Positions 52,430-64,000 of a stretch of DNA of 64,000 bases are shown here, piece after piece; the first letter of the stretch is position 1; each line of letters opens with the position of its first letter. A model generated the notes under the pieces. The model searched no databases. It saw nothing but the letters and a program-made list of their open reading frames with translations, and was not told where the DNA came from. This DNA comes from Stenotrophomonas maltophilia. GTDB taxonomy: Bacteria > Pseudomonadota > Gammaproteobacteria > Xanthomonadales > Xanthomonadaceae. Position numbers and translations under genes: made by a program. Location of the stretch: assembly GCA_009912235.1 (NCBI GenBank), contig WNDS01000003.1, positions 496,001 through 560,000 of the forward strand, given 5' to 3'.

Positions 52430-53569
52430 ATGTTGCTTCGTTTTTGTACGGTCGTCGCCGCGGCGATGCTGACCGTGGCTGCCTATGCTACCGCCGTGGA
52501 AGTGAATGGCGGGCACCCGGACACCTATGTGGTGCGCAAGGGTGACACGTTGTGGGACATTTCCGCCCGTTTCCTGAAGAAGCCCTGGCTGTGGCCGGAA
52601 ATCTGGCAGCCCAACCCGCAGATCGCCAACCCGCACCTGATCTACCCCGGCGACGTGCTGAGCCTGGCCTACCTGGACCGCGTGCAGCAGGTGACCGCCC
52701 AGCCCGGCCCGCGCGAGGACGCGCCGATCAACGCCATTCCGCTGGCCCAGGTGGAGCCGTTCCTGAAGCAGCTCAGCGTGGTGGACAGCATCAAGGACCT
52801 ACCCTACGTGGTGGGCCTGGAAGACAACCGCCTGCGTGCCACCAGCGGCCAGACCGCCTACGTGAACGGCCTGGCCGACGCCCAGCCCGGCCAGCGCCGG
52901 GCCGTGGTGCGCCCGACCGTGCGCTACAGCCTGCCCAAGCCCAGCGAAGACCTGACCGCCAATGGCGATGTGGTGCCGGGCAGCGGCAACCTGTGGAAGC
53001 ACTTCACCGTGCCCAGCAAGCGCCGCCAGCTGCTCGGCTATGAGCTGTCGCAGCTGACCGTGGGCACCGTCACCCGCGCCGCCAATGGCCCGAAGGGTGC
53101 CGTAGCCGTGCTGCTGCAGGACAACGGCAACGGCCGCGAAGTGCGCCCCGGCGACCGCCTGGTGCCGGTGGAAGCCACCCCGTACGACCTGCAGTTCGTG
53201 CCGCATGTGCCGGCCGCCGGCGTGCAGGGCCTGGATGTGCGCGTGCTCGCCGTGGCCGACGCCTTCATCGTGGGTGGCCCGCGTGACGTCATCGCCTTGT
53301 CGGCCGGCCGTGCCCAGGGCGTGGACAACGGCACGGTGTTCTCGCTGTGGCGGCAGGGCCGTCACGTGGTGGACCGCATGAAGCACCGTGGCAGCTCGGA
53401 AATGAACGAAGGCCTGGTGGCCGGCGTCAACCGCACCGACCTGCCGGACGAGTACGCCGCCCACGCCATGGTGTTCCGCACCTTCGACAACGTCAGCTAC
53501 GCGCTGGTGATGCAGGGCGTGAAGCCGGTGCTGGTGGGGTACGCCGGCAAGCACCCGGACGCGAACTGA
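52430..53569 (+). CDS. LysM domain protein, exported
   Basis: 379 residues. Signal peptide (LLRFCTVVAAAMLTVAAYATA) and an N-terminal LysM repeat (DTYVVRKGDTLWDISARFLK, ending IYPGDVLSLAY) that binds peptidoglycan. The rest is not assigned. Co-directional with dprA and placed between def and dprA, a conserved order in Xanthomonadaceae. Confidence 0.88.
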   Translation: MLLRFCTVVAAAMLTVAAYATAVEVNGGHPDTYVVRKGDTLWDISARFLKKPWLWPEIWQPNPQIANPHLIYPGDVLSLAYLDRVQQVTAQPGPREDAPINAIPLAQVEPFLKQLSVVDSIKDLPYVVGLEDNRLRATSGQTAYVNGLADAQPGQRRAVVRPTVRYSLPKPSEDLTANGDVVPGSGNLWKHFTVPSKRRQLLGYELSQLTVGTVTRAANGPKGAVAVLLQDNGNGREVRPGDRLVPVEATPYDLQFVPHVPAAGVQGLDVRVLAVADAFIVGGPRDVIALSAGRAQGVDNGTVFSLWRQGRHVVDRMKHRGSSEMNEGLVAGVNRTDLPDEYAAHAMVFRTFDNVSYALVMQGVKPVLVGYAGKHPDAN

Positions 53570-53650
53570 CTGCACAGCGCGGCAGTTCCTGACAGCAGCA
53601 TGCGACGGCGCCCGAGGGCGCCGTTATTGTATCCGGTCCACAGTGGACCA

Positions 53651-54772
53651 ATGGACCACGATGATGCGCTGTTGACGCTGCAGCTGGCCGGCGGGCCGCT
53701 GGCGCCACGGCGGGCCCTGCTGGCGGCGGCCGGCACGGCGGCAGCCGCGCTTTCGGCTGGTCCTGCGGCATGGCGGGCGCAGGGCTGCACACCGGCCCAG
53801 TGCAGCGCCCTGGCCCGCCCCGACGCGGCGGCGTTGGTGGCCGCCCGGCGCTGGCTGGCCGCGCCGGGCCGGCACCTGCTGGACGCGGGCGGGCCATCGT
53901 GCCCACCGCTGCTGCGCGAGCTGCCCGAAGCGCCGCTGGCGCTGTTTGTCGAAGGCGACCCGCTGCTGGCCTGGCAACCGGCAGTGGCCGTGGTCGGCAG
54001 CCGCTCGCCCACACCCACCGGGCGGGCGCTGGCAGCGCGCTTTGCCGCCCATTTCGCCGGCTCGGGGCTGGCGGTGGTCAGCGGGCTGGCCGCCGGCATC
54101 GACGCGGCGGCGCACACGTCGATGCTCGACACGGGTGGCACCACCGTGGCAGTCATCGCCACCGGCCCGGACCGGGTCTATCCACCCGGGCACGGCGCGC
54201 TGCAGGCACGCATTGGCCGCGACGGCCTGCTGCTCAGCGAGCACCCGCCCGGCATGCCGGCCCGGCCTGGCCAGTTCCCGGCGCGCAACCGGCTGGCGGC
54301 CGGGCTGGCGCTGGCCGCCGTGGTGATCGAGGCGGCGCACCGGTCCGGCGCCCTGATCACCGCCCGGCTGGCCGCCGAGGCCGGGCGCGAGGTCTGTGCG
54401 GTGCCCGGTTCGGTGCTGAACCCGCGCTCGCAGGGCTGCCACCGGCTGATCCGCGACGGCGCCGCACTGGTGGAAACCCCCGACGACGTGCTGGCCCTGC
54501 TTGCCCCGGCACTGGCCCAGCAGCTGCCGGGCTTGCGAAAGCAGCTCGGCGCCCCCACTGAACAGGCAGCCGCGGCGTTCCTGCCGGCGCGCTGGGCCGA
54601 CAGCCCTGACTACCAGTGCTTGTGGCGGGCACTGGACGACAACCCAATCAGTATGGATTCACTGATCACGCGCTGTGGATTGACGGCGCCTGAGGTGTCC
54701 TCCATGCTGTTGGCCATGGAACTGGCGGGAATCGTGGTGTGCGAACACGGCCGCTACTGTCGACGTCCCTAG
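53651..54772 (+). CDS. dprA: DNA-processing protein DprA
   Basis: 373 residues. Loads RecA on incoming single-stranded DNA during transformation. Rossmann-like core motifs: [46 protein letters not shown] and [21 protein letters not shown]-terminal winged helix ([20 protein letters not shown]). Start ATG 53651 ([10 protein letters not shown]). Confidence 0.94.
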   Translation: MDHDDALLTLQLAGGPLAPRRALLAAAGTAAAALSAGPAAWRAQGCTPAQCSALARPDAAALVAARRWLAAPGRHLLDAGGPSCPPLLRELPEAPLALFVEGDPLLAWQPAVAVVGSRSPTPTGRALAARFAAHFAGSGLAVVSGLAAGIDAAAHTSMLDTGGTTVAVIATGPDRVYPPGHGALQARIGRDGLLLSEHPPGMPARPGQFPARNRLAAGLALAAVVIEAAHRSGALITARLAAEAGREVCAVPGSVLNPRSQGCHRLIRDGAALVETPDDVLALLAPALAQQLPGLRKQLGAPTEQAAAAFLPARWADSPDYQCLWRALDDNPISMDSLITRCGLTAPEVSSMLLAMELAGIVVCEHGRYCRRP

Positions 54773-54815
54773 TTTCTTCACCTCCACAGCGTCCGCCGAC
54801 GCAGGCCGAGGGGCA

Positions 54816-55289
54816 ATGAAAGAGAGCATTCTTGATGTACTGCTGTACCTGTTTGAACACTATTTCAGCGAAGATGCGGACCTGATCCGTGACCGCGACT
54901 CGCTCCAGAACGGCCTGATCCAGGCCGGTTTCAGCCCTACCGAGATCAACAAGGCCTTCGACTGGCTCGATGCGCTGGCCGCGCAGCGTCCCAGCGTGGC
55001 CCAGGCACGGGTCGATGGCCCGGTGCGCATCTACCACGGCCCCGAGCTGGACAAGCTGGACGTGGAATGCCGTGGCTTCCTGCTGTACCTGGAGCAGCAC
55101 GGCATCCTCGACGCCGGCCAGCGCGAGCTGGTGCTTGACCTTGCCATGGCGCTGGACCAGGACGAACTGGACCTGGACGACCTTAAGTGGGTCGTGCTAA
55201 TGGTACTGTTCAACCAGCCGGGCGCCGAGGCCGCCTATGCCTGGATGGAAACCCAGATGTTCATGGACGAGCCAGAGCCGCTGCATTGA
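54816..55289 (+). CDS. smg: Smg family protein (DUF494)
   Basis: 157 residues. [20 protein letters not shown] is the family N-terminus. Acidic, function unresolved; it follows dprA and precedes topA in many Proteobacteria, as here. Confidence 0.9.
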   Translation: MKESILDVLLYLFEHYFSEDADLIRDRDSLQNGLIQAGFSPTEINKAFDWLDALAAQRPSVAQARVDGPVRIYHGPELDKLDVECRGFLLYLEQHGILDAGQRELVLDLAMALDQDELDLDDLKWVVLMVLFNQPGAEAAYAWMETQMFMDEPEPLH

Positions 55290-55328
55290 CCGTACACTGG
55301 GAACCTTGCGCATTCAGGAGCGTTCCCC

Positions 55329-56056
55329 GTGACCGAGTGGTTCCATGCAGAAGGCAACCGCCAACAGGGCCCGGTTCCGGCCGGGCAACTGGTGGAACTG
55401 TTCCGTGGCAACCAGATCAGCCTGGACACGCTGGTCTGGCGTGAGGGCATGCCGCAATGGCAACCCCTGCGCAGCGTGGTGGACGAACTTGGCCTGATCA
55501 TTCCGGCCATCGATGCACCGCCGCTGCCCGCGCCTGCCGCCCCGTACCCCCCTCGCTGCCGCCCGCGCCTGCGCCGGCCAGCTCCCCCACCACGCCTGTC
55601 GCCCCCGCTGCCCGTAGGGGTCTGTCCGACTGCGCGCTGGCGGCGCTGATCGGCGCGGCGGTGCTGGTGGTGCTGGTGGCCGTGGCCGGCCTGCTGGCGG
55701 CCATCGCCATGCCCGCCTACCACGATTACACCACCCGCTCCAAGGTGACCGGCGCGGTGGCCGCCCTGGTGCCGCTGAAGCTGCAGGTGGAGGAATTCGC
55801 CGAGCAGAACGGGCGCTGCCCCAGCGCCAACGACGCCGGTTTCCCGGCCGCCCACGCCTTTGCCGGTGATGGCCTGTCCTCGGTCAACATCGGCCGCTTC
55901 GAAGTCGGCACCTGCGGCATCGAAGCCAGCCTCTCGGTGCCCGGCCAGCCCATTGACGGCGACCTGCTGTGGCTGGAATACGATCGTGACAGCGGCCGCT
56001 GGCAGTGCGGCGGCGAGAGCCCGGACAAGGTACTGCCGACCCCCTGCCAGGGCTGA
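55329..56056 (+). pseudogene. GYF_2-domain protein with pilin-like C-terminal part, frameshifted
   Basis: 242 residues when repaired. N-terminal GYF_2 domain (WFHAEGNRQQGPVPAGQL), a Pro-rich linker, a hydrophobic helix (LVVLVAVAGLLAAIAMPAYH) and a type IV pilin-like body (YHDYTTRSKVTGAVAAL). One C missing in the run 55547-55552 shifts the frame in the Pro-rich linker. Its GYF domain is very close to that of the next gene, so the two are paralogous at the N-terminus. Confidence 0.78.
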
Positions 56057-56108
56057 TGCAGCGCCGCGCCCGTTCCGAATCCAAGGATGACCCGAAGGGG
56101 GAGATGCA

Positions 56109-57032
56109 ATGACTGAGTGGTATTACGCCGAAGGGCAGCAACGCCAGGGCCCGCTCCCGGTCGAAGAGATCCGCCAGCGCTTCCAGCGCACCGAGCTGAC
56201 GCTGGACACGCTGGTCCGGCGCGAAGGCATGGGGCAGTGGGCGCCGCTGCGCCAGGTCGTGGACGAACTGGGCCTGCAGACCCTGGCCGCCGCCAGCACC
56301 GCCGCCGACCAGGGCGCCGGCATCGACCTGCGCGGTGACTACAGCGCCATCGACAACGGCACCGCGCCGCTGCCCGGCACCGGCGCGCTCAGCAGCTCGC
56401 CCTACACCGCCCCGGCCTCGGGTGCGGCCAGCTACGGCCACGTCGTGCATGCCGGCGATGTGGTCTACGCCGGTTTCTGGAAGCGCGTGGCCGCCTACCT
56501 GATCGACTATGTGATCGTCACCGTGGCCACCTGGATCATCGCTGCGGTGGTGCTGCTGGCTGTCGGCGGCGCTTCCGGCTTCTCGCCCGGGAACACCGCC
56601 GGGGTTGCCGCGCAGCTGCTGAACGTCTTCCTGTCGCTGGCACTGGGCATCGGCTATTACGCCGGCTTCCACGCCTCGGCCGGCGGCGCCACGCCAGGCA
56701 AGATGGCCATCGGCATCAAGGTGGTGCGCGCCAACGGCGAGCGCATCAGCTTCATGCGCGGTGTCGGCCGATTCTTCGGCTCCATCCTGAGCAGCCTGAT
56801 CCTGTGCATCGGCTTTGTCATGGCGGCATTCACCGAGCGCAAGCAGGGCCTGCACGACATGATCTGCGACACCGTCGTGGTCGATCGCTGGGCCTTCACC
56901 GACCAGCCGCACCTGCAGTGCCGCGAGCTGGGCGCTGTCACCATCGCCATGCTGGTGCTGGGCGGCATCGGCCTGCTGGGCCTGTTCGCGGTGATGCTGG
57001 CCGTGGTCGGCTACCTTGCCAAGATGGCCTGA
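56109..57032 (+). CDS. GYF_2 and RDD domain membrane protein
   Basis: 307 residues. An N-terminal GYF_2 domain (WYYAEGQQRQGPLPVEEIRQ) is followed by a linker and an RDD membrane domain (YAGFWKRVAAYLIDYVIVTV, GGATPGKMAIGIKVV). RDD proteins are linked to transport or envelope functions without a settled role. Intact; the sister gene before it is broken. Confidence 0.8.
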   Translation: MTEWYYAEGQQRQGPLPVEEIRQRFQRTELTLDTLVRREGMGQWAPLRQVVDELGLQTLAAASTAADQGAGIDLRGDYSAIDNGTAPLPGTGALSSSPYTAPASGAASYGHVVHAGDVVYAGFWKRVAAYLIDYVIVTVATWIIAAVVLLAVGGASGFSPGNTAGVAAQLLNVFLSLALGIGYYAGFHASAGGATPGKMAIGIKVVRANGERISFMRGVGRFFGSILSSLILCIGFVMAAFTERKQGLHDMICDTVVVDRWAFTDQPHLQCRELGAVTIAMLVLGGIGLLGLFAVMLAVVGYLAKMA

Positions 57033-57045
57033 CGCCATCATCACA

Positions 57046-57072
57046 CCGGGCCGCTTGACACAGGCGGCCCGG
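57046..57072. terminator. Hairpin after the GYF/RDD gene
   Basis: 9-bp stem CCGGGCCGC/GCGGCCCGG with a 9-base loop, 14 bp after the stop. No T run follows directly. Confidence 0.5.
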
Positions 57073-57218
57073 GCGTGATTCCTCTTATAAGGAAGCTGAA
57101 CGCCCGGCGCACACCCGGGCGTTTGGTTTATGTAATTCGCCGTGGCCGCTTCACTAATGCGGCCATTTGCTCCACCCTAGCGGCCCCTCCCCCCGGTCCG
57201 CCCACAGACCTTCCCCAC

Positions 57219-59635
<2,417 letters not shown>

Positions 59636-59639
<4 letters not shown>

Positions 59640-59697
59640 ATCCACGCCAAGCGTGGATGATCTGCGGGGATGTGCGGACCAACGGTCCGCACCCACC
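59636..59697. repeat. SMAG/REP dimer overlapping the topA stop
   Basis: Begins GTAG, then two hairpins: ATCCACGC/GCGTGGAT (59640-59658) and TGCGGACC/GGTCCGCA (59673-59691), then CCCACC. Typical two-stem REP layout of this group, probably acting as topA transcript end. Confidence 0.8.
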
Positions 59698-59789
59698 ACG
59701 TCATCGGGTCCACACCCACCGTCGGCGCCACCACCCGTTCTGCACGCGGCGGGGGATAATGAAGGCCCACGTCGGGCCGGCCCTTCCCC

Positions 59790-60350
59790 ATGAAAGAACT
59801 CACTCTGGATACCGCCGTCGCCACCCTGCGCGCGGGCGGCGTCATCGCCTACCCCACCGAAGCGGTCTGGGGCCTGGGCTGCGACCCCGGCCATGAAACG
59901 GCGGTGCACGCGCTGCTGCGGCTGAAGCAGCGCCCGGTCGAGAAAGGCATGATCCTGGTGGCCGCCGAACTGCCGCAGCTGCAGGGCTGGGTGCACCTGC
60001 ATGCCCTGCCCGATGCGCGCCAGCGCGAGGTCCTGGCCAGCTGGCCCAGCGCCAACACCTGGATCCTGCCGGCCGGGCCGCGTGCACCGGCCTGGATCAC
60101 CGGCGAACACAGCGGCATTGCCGTGCGCATCAGCGCCCACCCGCTGGTGGCCGCGCTGTGCCACGCCTGGGGCGGCCCGCTGGTGTCCACCAGTGCCAAC
60201 CTGGCCGGGGAACCGCCGGCGCGCAGCCGCGATGAACTTGACCCGCGCCTGCTGCGCCTGCTCGACGGCATCCTCGATGGCGACACCGGCGGCCTGGCCC
60301 AGCCGACACCGATCCGCGACGCGCTCAGCGGCCAGGTGCTGCGGACCTGA
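59790..60350 (+). CDS. tsaC: Threonylcarbamoyl-AMP synthase
   Basis: 186 residues, YrdC/SUA5 domain. Makes the activated intermediate for t6A modification of tRNA. Family motifs: GGVIAYPTEAVWGLGCDP, LKQRPVEKGMILVAAE and PLVSTSANLAGEPP are intact. Confidence 0.93.
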   Translation: MKELTLDTAVATLRAGGVIAYPTEAVWGLGCDPGHETAVHALLRLKQRPVEKGMILVAAELPQLQGWVHLHALPDARQREVLASWPSANTWILPAGPRAPAWITGEHSGIAVRISAHPLVAALCHAWGGPLVSTSANLAGEPPARSRDELDPRLLRLLDGILDGDTGGLAQPTPIRDALSGQVLRT

Positions 60351-60393
60351 GCCGATGATTGCGTGGCGGCCCGCTTTCACGCACGCTGCCGGC

Positions 60394-61110
60394 ATGAACC
60401 TGCTGCGCGCCTTCCTGCTGCTGGGCCTGTGCCTGTCCTGGCCGGTGCTTGCCGCCGTCGCCGACGACGATGTGCGCATCTACCGCTGCGTCAGCAGCAC
60501 CGGCAGCGTGTCCCTGCAGGACCACCCCTGCAGCAGCGGCCGCCAGCGGGTGCGCGACCTGCAGCGCCCCCGTGACCCGGCCCCGCGCGTGGTGCGCAGC
60601 GATGCCCCGGCCGCGCAGGCACCTGCGCCCCGCCCGGAGCGCGAGGTGCGCCATGTCTACGTGCAGCCGCCACAGCCGATGTACGAATGCGTCAGCCAGG
60701 AAGGCGACCGCTACGTCAGCGACAGCAACGAAGGCAATCCGCGCTGGGTGCCGCTGTGGGCCACCGCGTGGGCGCCGCATCCGCCGGTCTGGGGCGGACG
60801 CGACGATACCGGCCTGGCGCCGGTGCGGCCGGCCGACGTGGCCGCAGCCGAGCCCCTGAACCGCCGCGGCGGCTACCCCGGGCAGCGCCCGCCGGCAGTC
60901 GGCATCGGGGTCAGCGTGCCGGCCGGCAGCATCCTGGTGCGCGACACCTGCCACGCGCTGCCGCAGCAGGAAGTCTGCGCGCGCCTGGATGACCGGCGCT
61001 GGGAACTGGACCGCCGCTACAACAGCGCCCTGCAGAGCGAGCGCGACGCCATCACCCGCGAACAGCGCGGCATCGATGCGCGCGTTGGGCAGGACTGCGG
61101 CCGCCGCTGA
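60394..61110 (+). CDS. DUF4124-type secreted Cys-rich protein (first of two)
   Basis: 238 residues from ATG 60394. Signal peptide (LLLGLCLSWPVLAAVADD), an N-terminal DUF4124-like module (IYRCVSSTGSVSLQDHPC), a second related piece (YECVSQEGDRYVSDSN) and a helical C-terminal domain with VRDTCHALPQQEVCARLD and a last Cys before the stop. The same plan recurs in the next gene. Function unknown. Confidence 0.72.
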   Translation: MNLLRAFLLLGLCLSWPVLAAVADDDVRIYRCVSSTGSVSLQDHPCSSGRQRVRDLQRPRDPAPRVVRSDAPAAQAPAPRPEREVRHVYVQPPQPMYECVSQEGDRYVSDSNEGNPRWVPLWATAWAPHPPVWGGRDDTGLAPVRPADVAAAEPLNRRGGYPGQRPPAVGIGVSVPAGSILVRDTCHALPQQEVCARLDDRRWELDRRYNSALQSERDAITREQRGIDARVGQDCGRR

Positions 61111-61130
61111 GGGCGGTGTACGCTGCGCGC

Positions 61131-61850
61131 ATGAAGACTTTGATCTGGCTGGCCCTGGCCCTGCTGCCGGGCAGCGCACTGGCCGACGACACGGTGATCT
61201 ACCGCTGCACCTCCAGCAGCGGCGTGCCCGCCCTGCAGCGCACGCCGTGCCCGGACAGCAGCACGCAGCGCATCCATCACGTGCCCGATGCCGGCAGGCC
61301 GGTGCCGGTGCAGGTGCCACCCGCGGCTGAAACCAGCGCTGCGCCCCTGCCTGCTGCAGCGGCACCCACAGCAGACCCGACGCCGCCGAAGGCCGGCGAC
61401 GAGCGCACCATCATGGAAGCGCGCATGGTCGACAGCGGCGACGGCGATACCATCCTGGGCAGCGCACTGCTGCCACGCCGTGGGCAGCCGGCGGCGGCCG
61501 AGGCCGATGCAGCGCCGAAGCCGCCGCTGCCGGCGATCTTCCAGTGTCAGGCCGAGGACGGCGGCCGTTACCTGCACGAACGCGAGCCGGCGCCGCCGCG
61601 CTGCGTGATGCTGCAGGTCAGCGGGCTCGGTGGCGGCGCCACGCCGGTCAACGCGGCCAGCTGTAAAGTGGTGCGCGACACCTGCAGCGAGGTAGCGGCC
61701 GAGCAGGCCTGCGGCAGCTGGCAGCAGCGTTTCCGCGACGCACGTGGCCGCGAACGCTTCGCTTCGCCCGACACCCAGGCCGAGGCCCGCGCAGAGCGCG
61801 AGCGCCTGCAGGGCGTGCTGGAAGCCAGCAGCTGCCCGGTGCCGCAGTAA
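61131..61850 (+). CDS. DUF4124-type secreted Cys-rich protein (second of two)
   Basis: 239 residues from ATG 61131. Signal peptide, IYRCTSSSGVPALQRTPC, a long Ala/Pro linker, a second piece (FQCQAEDGGRYLHEREPAPP) and a C-terminal helical domain starting VVRDTCSEVAAEQACGSW. The layout mirrors the preceding gene, 20 bp away. They are paralogues likely transcribed together. Confidence 0.72.
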   Translation: MKTLIWLALALLPGSALADDTVIYRCTSSSGVPALQRTPCPDSSTQRIHHVPDAGRPVPVQVPPAAETSAAPLPAAAAPTADPTPPKAGDERTIMEARMVDSGDGDTILGSALLPRRGQPAAAEADAAPKPPLPAIFQCQAEDGGRYLHEREPAPPRCVMLQVSGLGGGATPVNAASCKVVRDTCSEVAAEQACGSWQQRFRDARGRERFASPDTQAEARAERERLQGVLEASSCPVPQ

Positions 61851-61869
61851 TCCGCTGGGGTAGTCAGCT

Positions 61870-61907
61870 GGGGTCAGATCCCTTTCCAGGGAAAGGGATC
61901 TGACCCC
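61870..61907. repeat. Near-perfect 38-bp palindrome between convergent genes
   Basis: 18-bp arms separated by AG, with outer sequence GGGGTCAGATCCC. It is strong enough to form a cruciform or a transcription terminator for both directions. Its right end touches the stop codon of the SDR gene. Confidence 0.85.
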
Positions 61908-62684
61908 TCAGAACCCGTAGCGCAGGAAACCGCCATCCACGGCGATGCATTCGCCGGTGACATAACTGGACGCCGGCAGGCACAGGAAGCCCACCGCCGC
62001 GGCCACTTCCTCCGGCTCACCGATGCGCTGCATCGGCGTGCGCGCAATCACTTCCTCGTAGTAGTCCGGGTCCGACAGCGGGCAGGAGGTGCGCCGGGTG
62101 CGGATGTACCACGGTGCCACCGCGTTGACGCGGATGCCGTCCTCGGCCCACTCCACCGCCAGGTTGCGGGTCATCTGGTGCATGGCCGCCTTGGTCATGC
62201 CGTAGACCACGCCGCTGCGCACGTGGGTCAGGCCGGACACGCTGCCGACGCTGACGATGCACGAGGCGGCGTGGCGGGCCAGCAGCGGGTGCGCATAGCG
62301 CGAGAGCTCGAAGGCCGAGAACAGGTTGGTCTCGAAGATCGCGCGCCACTCGTCCTCGGTGTAGTCGATGGCCGGCCGGGTGACGTTGCCGCCGGCGTTG
62401 TTGACCAGGATGTGCAGGCCGTCGGCGTGGTCTTCCACCCAGTCCAGAATCTGCCGGCGGTCTTCGTCATCGGACACATCCGCGGCCAGCGCGTGGATCT
62501 GGTGCTGCGGGTAGACGTCCAGCAGTTCGTCGCGGGCGCTTTCCAGCGCATCCAGGTCACGGCCGACGATCATCAGATCGGCGCCGAAGCCAGCCAGTTC
62601 GTGGGCGATGGCCAGGCCGATGCCGGCACTGGCACCGGTAATCAGGGCGGTCTGTCCATCCAGGCGCCAACGCTGCGGGTTCAT
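61908..62684 (-). CDS. Short-chain dehydrogenase/reductase (tropinone-reductase-like)
   Basis: 258 residues with [10 protein letters not shown] cofactor motif, NNAGGN, catalytic Ser in SVGSVSG and YGMTK (YxxxK). The C-terminal IAVDGGF motif and PWYIRT match the tropinone-reductase-like SDRs. Substrate unknown. Confidence 0.87.
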   Translation of the reverse strand: MNPQRWRLDGQTALITGASAGIGLAIAHELAGFGADLMIVGRDLDALESARDELLDVYPQHQIHALAADVSDDEDRRQILDWVEDHADGLHILVNNAGGNVTRPAIDYTEDEWRAIFETNLFSAFELSRYAHPLLARHAASCIVSVGSVSGLTHVRSGVVYGMTKAAMHQMTRNLAVEWAEDGIRVNAVAPWYIRTRRTSCPLSDPDYYEEVIARTPMQRIGEPEEVAAAVGFLCLPASSYVTGECIAVDGGFLRYGF

Positions 62685-62796
62685 GTGTGCTCCGGGCGTG
62701 TGCCCATCCAGTTGCGATGCGACAAGGATACGCGCTCACGGCACGCGGCCGGCAGCGGTGGCACACTGCGCCTACCGTGCACCGAGGAGCGCTGCC

Positions 62797-63006
62797 ATGC
62801 GTCTGCTGATCCTGCCATTGTGCCTGCTGGCCCTGCTGCTGGCCGGTTGCCAGCGCGCGCCGACGCCAAGCCCGGACAAGCCGCCGGAACCGCAGGCCCT
62901 GGGCCGCGCGGTGAGTGCCCCGCTGGAACGGGCCAAGGGCGTGCAGAAGACCGTGGATGCGGCGGCCGAACGCGAACGCAAGGCCGAGGTCGACGCGACG
63001 CAATGA
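62797..63006 (+). CDS. Small lipoprotein
   Basis: 69 residues from ATG 62797. The signal sequence LLILPLCLLALLLAGC gives a clear lipobox (LAGC). The mature part is a charged helix (LERAKGVQKTVDAAAERERK) that may lie along the peptidoglycan. Ribosome site GAGGAGCG before the ATG. No family is recognised. Confidence 0.72.
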   Translation: MRLLILPLCLLALLLAGCQRAPTPSPDKPPEPQALGRAVSAPLERAKGVQKTVDAAAERERKAEVDATQ

Positions 63007-63015
63007 CGCGCGGAA

Positions 63016-63088
63016 GGTAGCGCCGGGACATGCCCGGCGAGCGCGAAGCGCGGCCACCCGAATCCGCCGGGCATGGCCCGGCGCTACC
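63016..63088. repeat. SMAG/REP dimer
   Basis: GGTAGCGCCGGGACATGCCCGG at 63016-63037 and its inverse partner CCGCCGGGCATGGCCCGG with CGCTACC at 63064-63088. Both ends have GTAG in opposite orientation, the typical inverted pair. Confidence 0.82.
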
Positions 63089-63097
63089 AGACAAACA

Positions 63098-63125
63098 AAA
63101 ACGTCCGGCCGAAGCCGGGCGTTTT
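63098..63125 (-). terminator. Terminator of sppA
   Basis: 12-bp stem with one G-T pair, AAAACGTCCGGC and GCCGGGCGTTTT around a CGAA loop in plus-strand order; the minus strand ends in a T run. It is 33 bp past the sppA stop. Confidence 0.88.
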
Positions 63126-63158
63126 CATCTGCGGCGGATGCCCGTCAGACGTTCCCCA

Positions 63159-64000
63159 TTAGAACCCGCAGAAGCAGTACGCCAGTGCCTTCACCGGCGC
63201 GCCATTGCCCTGCTCGCGCGCCGCGTTCTCGACAAAGCGCAGCTGGGTGTCCACCTCGGGCATGGTGCGTGCCAGCATCAGGCGAGCAACGCCCGAATCG
63301 GCCAGCATCCAGGCACCGGCGCGGCTGCCGGCGAAACCGCTGACGAACTGCGCGAACGGCGTTGCCGCCTTCTCGATGTAGCGCACGCGGTACTTGTCGG
63401 CGGCGCCCAGCTTGGCACGGCTGGCCGCATCGGCCACGGCTTCCTTCAGACCACCGAAGTCATCCGCCAGGCCGCGTTACTTTGCCTGCGCGCCGCTCCA
63501 GACACGGCCGCGGGCCACTTCGTCGACGGCTTCGACCGGCTTCTTGCGCGCCTCGGCCACACGGCCGGTGAAATCGGCGTAGCCCTTGTTGATCACCGAC
63601 TGGATGACCTGGCCCACGGCCGGGTCCATCGGGCGGGTGACGTCGAAGGCACCGGCGAAACGGGTGGTCCCCACGCCGTCGGTATGCACGCCGATCTTGT
63701 CCAGCGCGCGGCTGAAGTTCGGGATCATGCCGAAGATGCCGATCGAGCCGGTGATCGTGGACGGGTCGGCATAGATGCGGTCGGCATTCATGCTGATCCA
63801 GTAGCCACCGGATGCGGCCAGGTCGCCCATGGACACCACCACCGGCTTGCCGGCGGCCTGCAGCGCAACCACTTCGCGGCGGATCTGCTCGGAGGCGAAC
63901 ACTTCACCGCCCGGCGAATCCACGCGCAGCACCACGGCCTTCACCTGGTCGTCGTCGCGCGCATCGCGCAGCAGTGCCGAGGTCGACTCGCCACCGATGC
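63159..64000 (-). pseudogene. sppA: Signal peptide peptidase SppA (67 kDa type), in-frame stop, cut by window edge
   Basis: Membrane-bound protease that digests cleaved signal peptides. The visible C-terminal half contains VVLRVDSPGGEVFASEQIRR and the catalytic Ser region GDLAASGGYWISMNAD. A TAA at 63477-63479 follows VWSGAQAK; the frame then continues RGLADDFGGLKEAVADAASR to the family C-terminus ending at 63159. The rest of the gene lies beyond the right edge. Loss of the last about 106 residues would probably inactivate it. Confidence 0.86.

Overview
The window looks like a chromosomal segment of a high-GC gammaproteobacterium of the Xanthomonadaceae, most likely Stenotrophomonas. This rests on the family make-up of the genes, on several GTAG-ended palindromic repeats of the SMAG/REP type, and on several TonB receptors. 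No plasmid, phage, insertion-sequence or CRISPR signature was found. No gene-free stretch exceeds about 275 bp.

Layout. 1-3 kb: a chemoreceptor running off the left edge and a nucleoside-sugar-epimerase-like gene. 3-6.5 kb: a subtilisin-type autotransporter. 6.6-12.9 kb: an iron-signalling block with a siderophore receptor facing a FecI-type sigma factor, a FecR-like protein and a FecA-like transducing receptor. 12.9-23.4 kb: a tightly overlapping seven-gene operon (TonB receptor, amino-acid permease, amidase, PaiB-like protein, HSL esterase, S9 peptidase, ProC) facing an Lrp-type regulator, probably for scavenging a peptide or amide. 23.4-27.1 kb: two related TetR regulators, an HD hydrolase and a divergent AraC/SDR pair. 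27.3-31.5 kb: a DUF308 membrane protein, an EgtB-EgtD fusion (ergothioneine-type) and a disulfide oxidoreductase. The two TetR genes share near-identical operator-like sequences. 31.7-38.8 kb: a mixed region with an SDR, a DsbB-like protein, twin zinc-ribbon proteins, a GH43 enzyme, H-NS, DUF998, tRNA-Ile2 and a stand-alone HipA/YjjJ-type kinase. 39-45.8 kb: rpoD, dtd, lpxL-like, ribA-like and two membrane PH-domain proteins. 46-49.3 kb: surface-polysaccharide genes. 49.4-60.4 kb: conserved housekeeping (rsmB, fmt, def, LysM protein, dprA, smg, GYF-domain pair, topA, tsaC). 60.4-64 kb: two DUF4124 paralogues, an SDR, a small lipoprotein and sppA running off the right edge.

The most striking property of the window is damage. 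Fourteen genes carry about seventeen single-base lesions (in-frame stops, or one-base gains and losses, mostly in G/C runs), and the frame stays open on both sides of each. The core genes rpoD, fmt, def, rsmB, topA and tsaC are intact. Either the assembly has residual base and homopolymer errors, or this genome is decaying; sequence alone cannot decide. An 11-base C run in the signal peptide of a TonB receptor is unusual enough to be a possible phase-variation switch.
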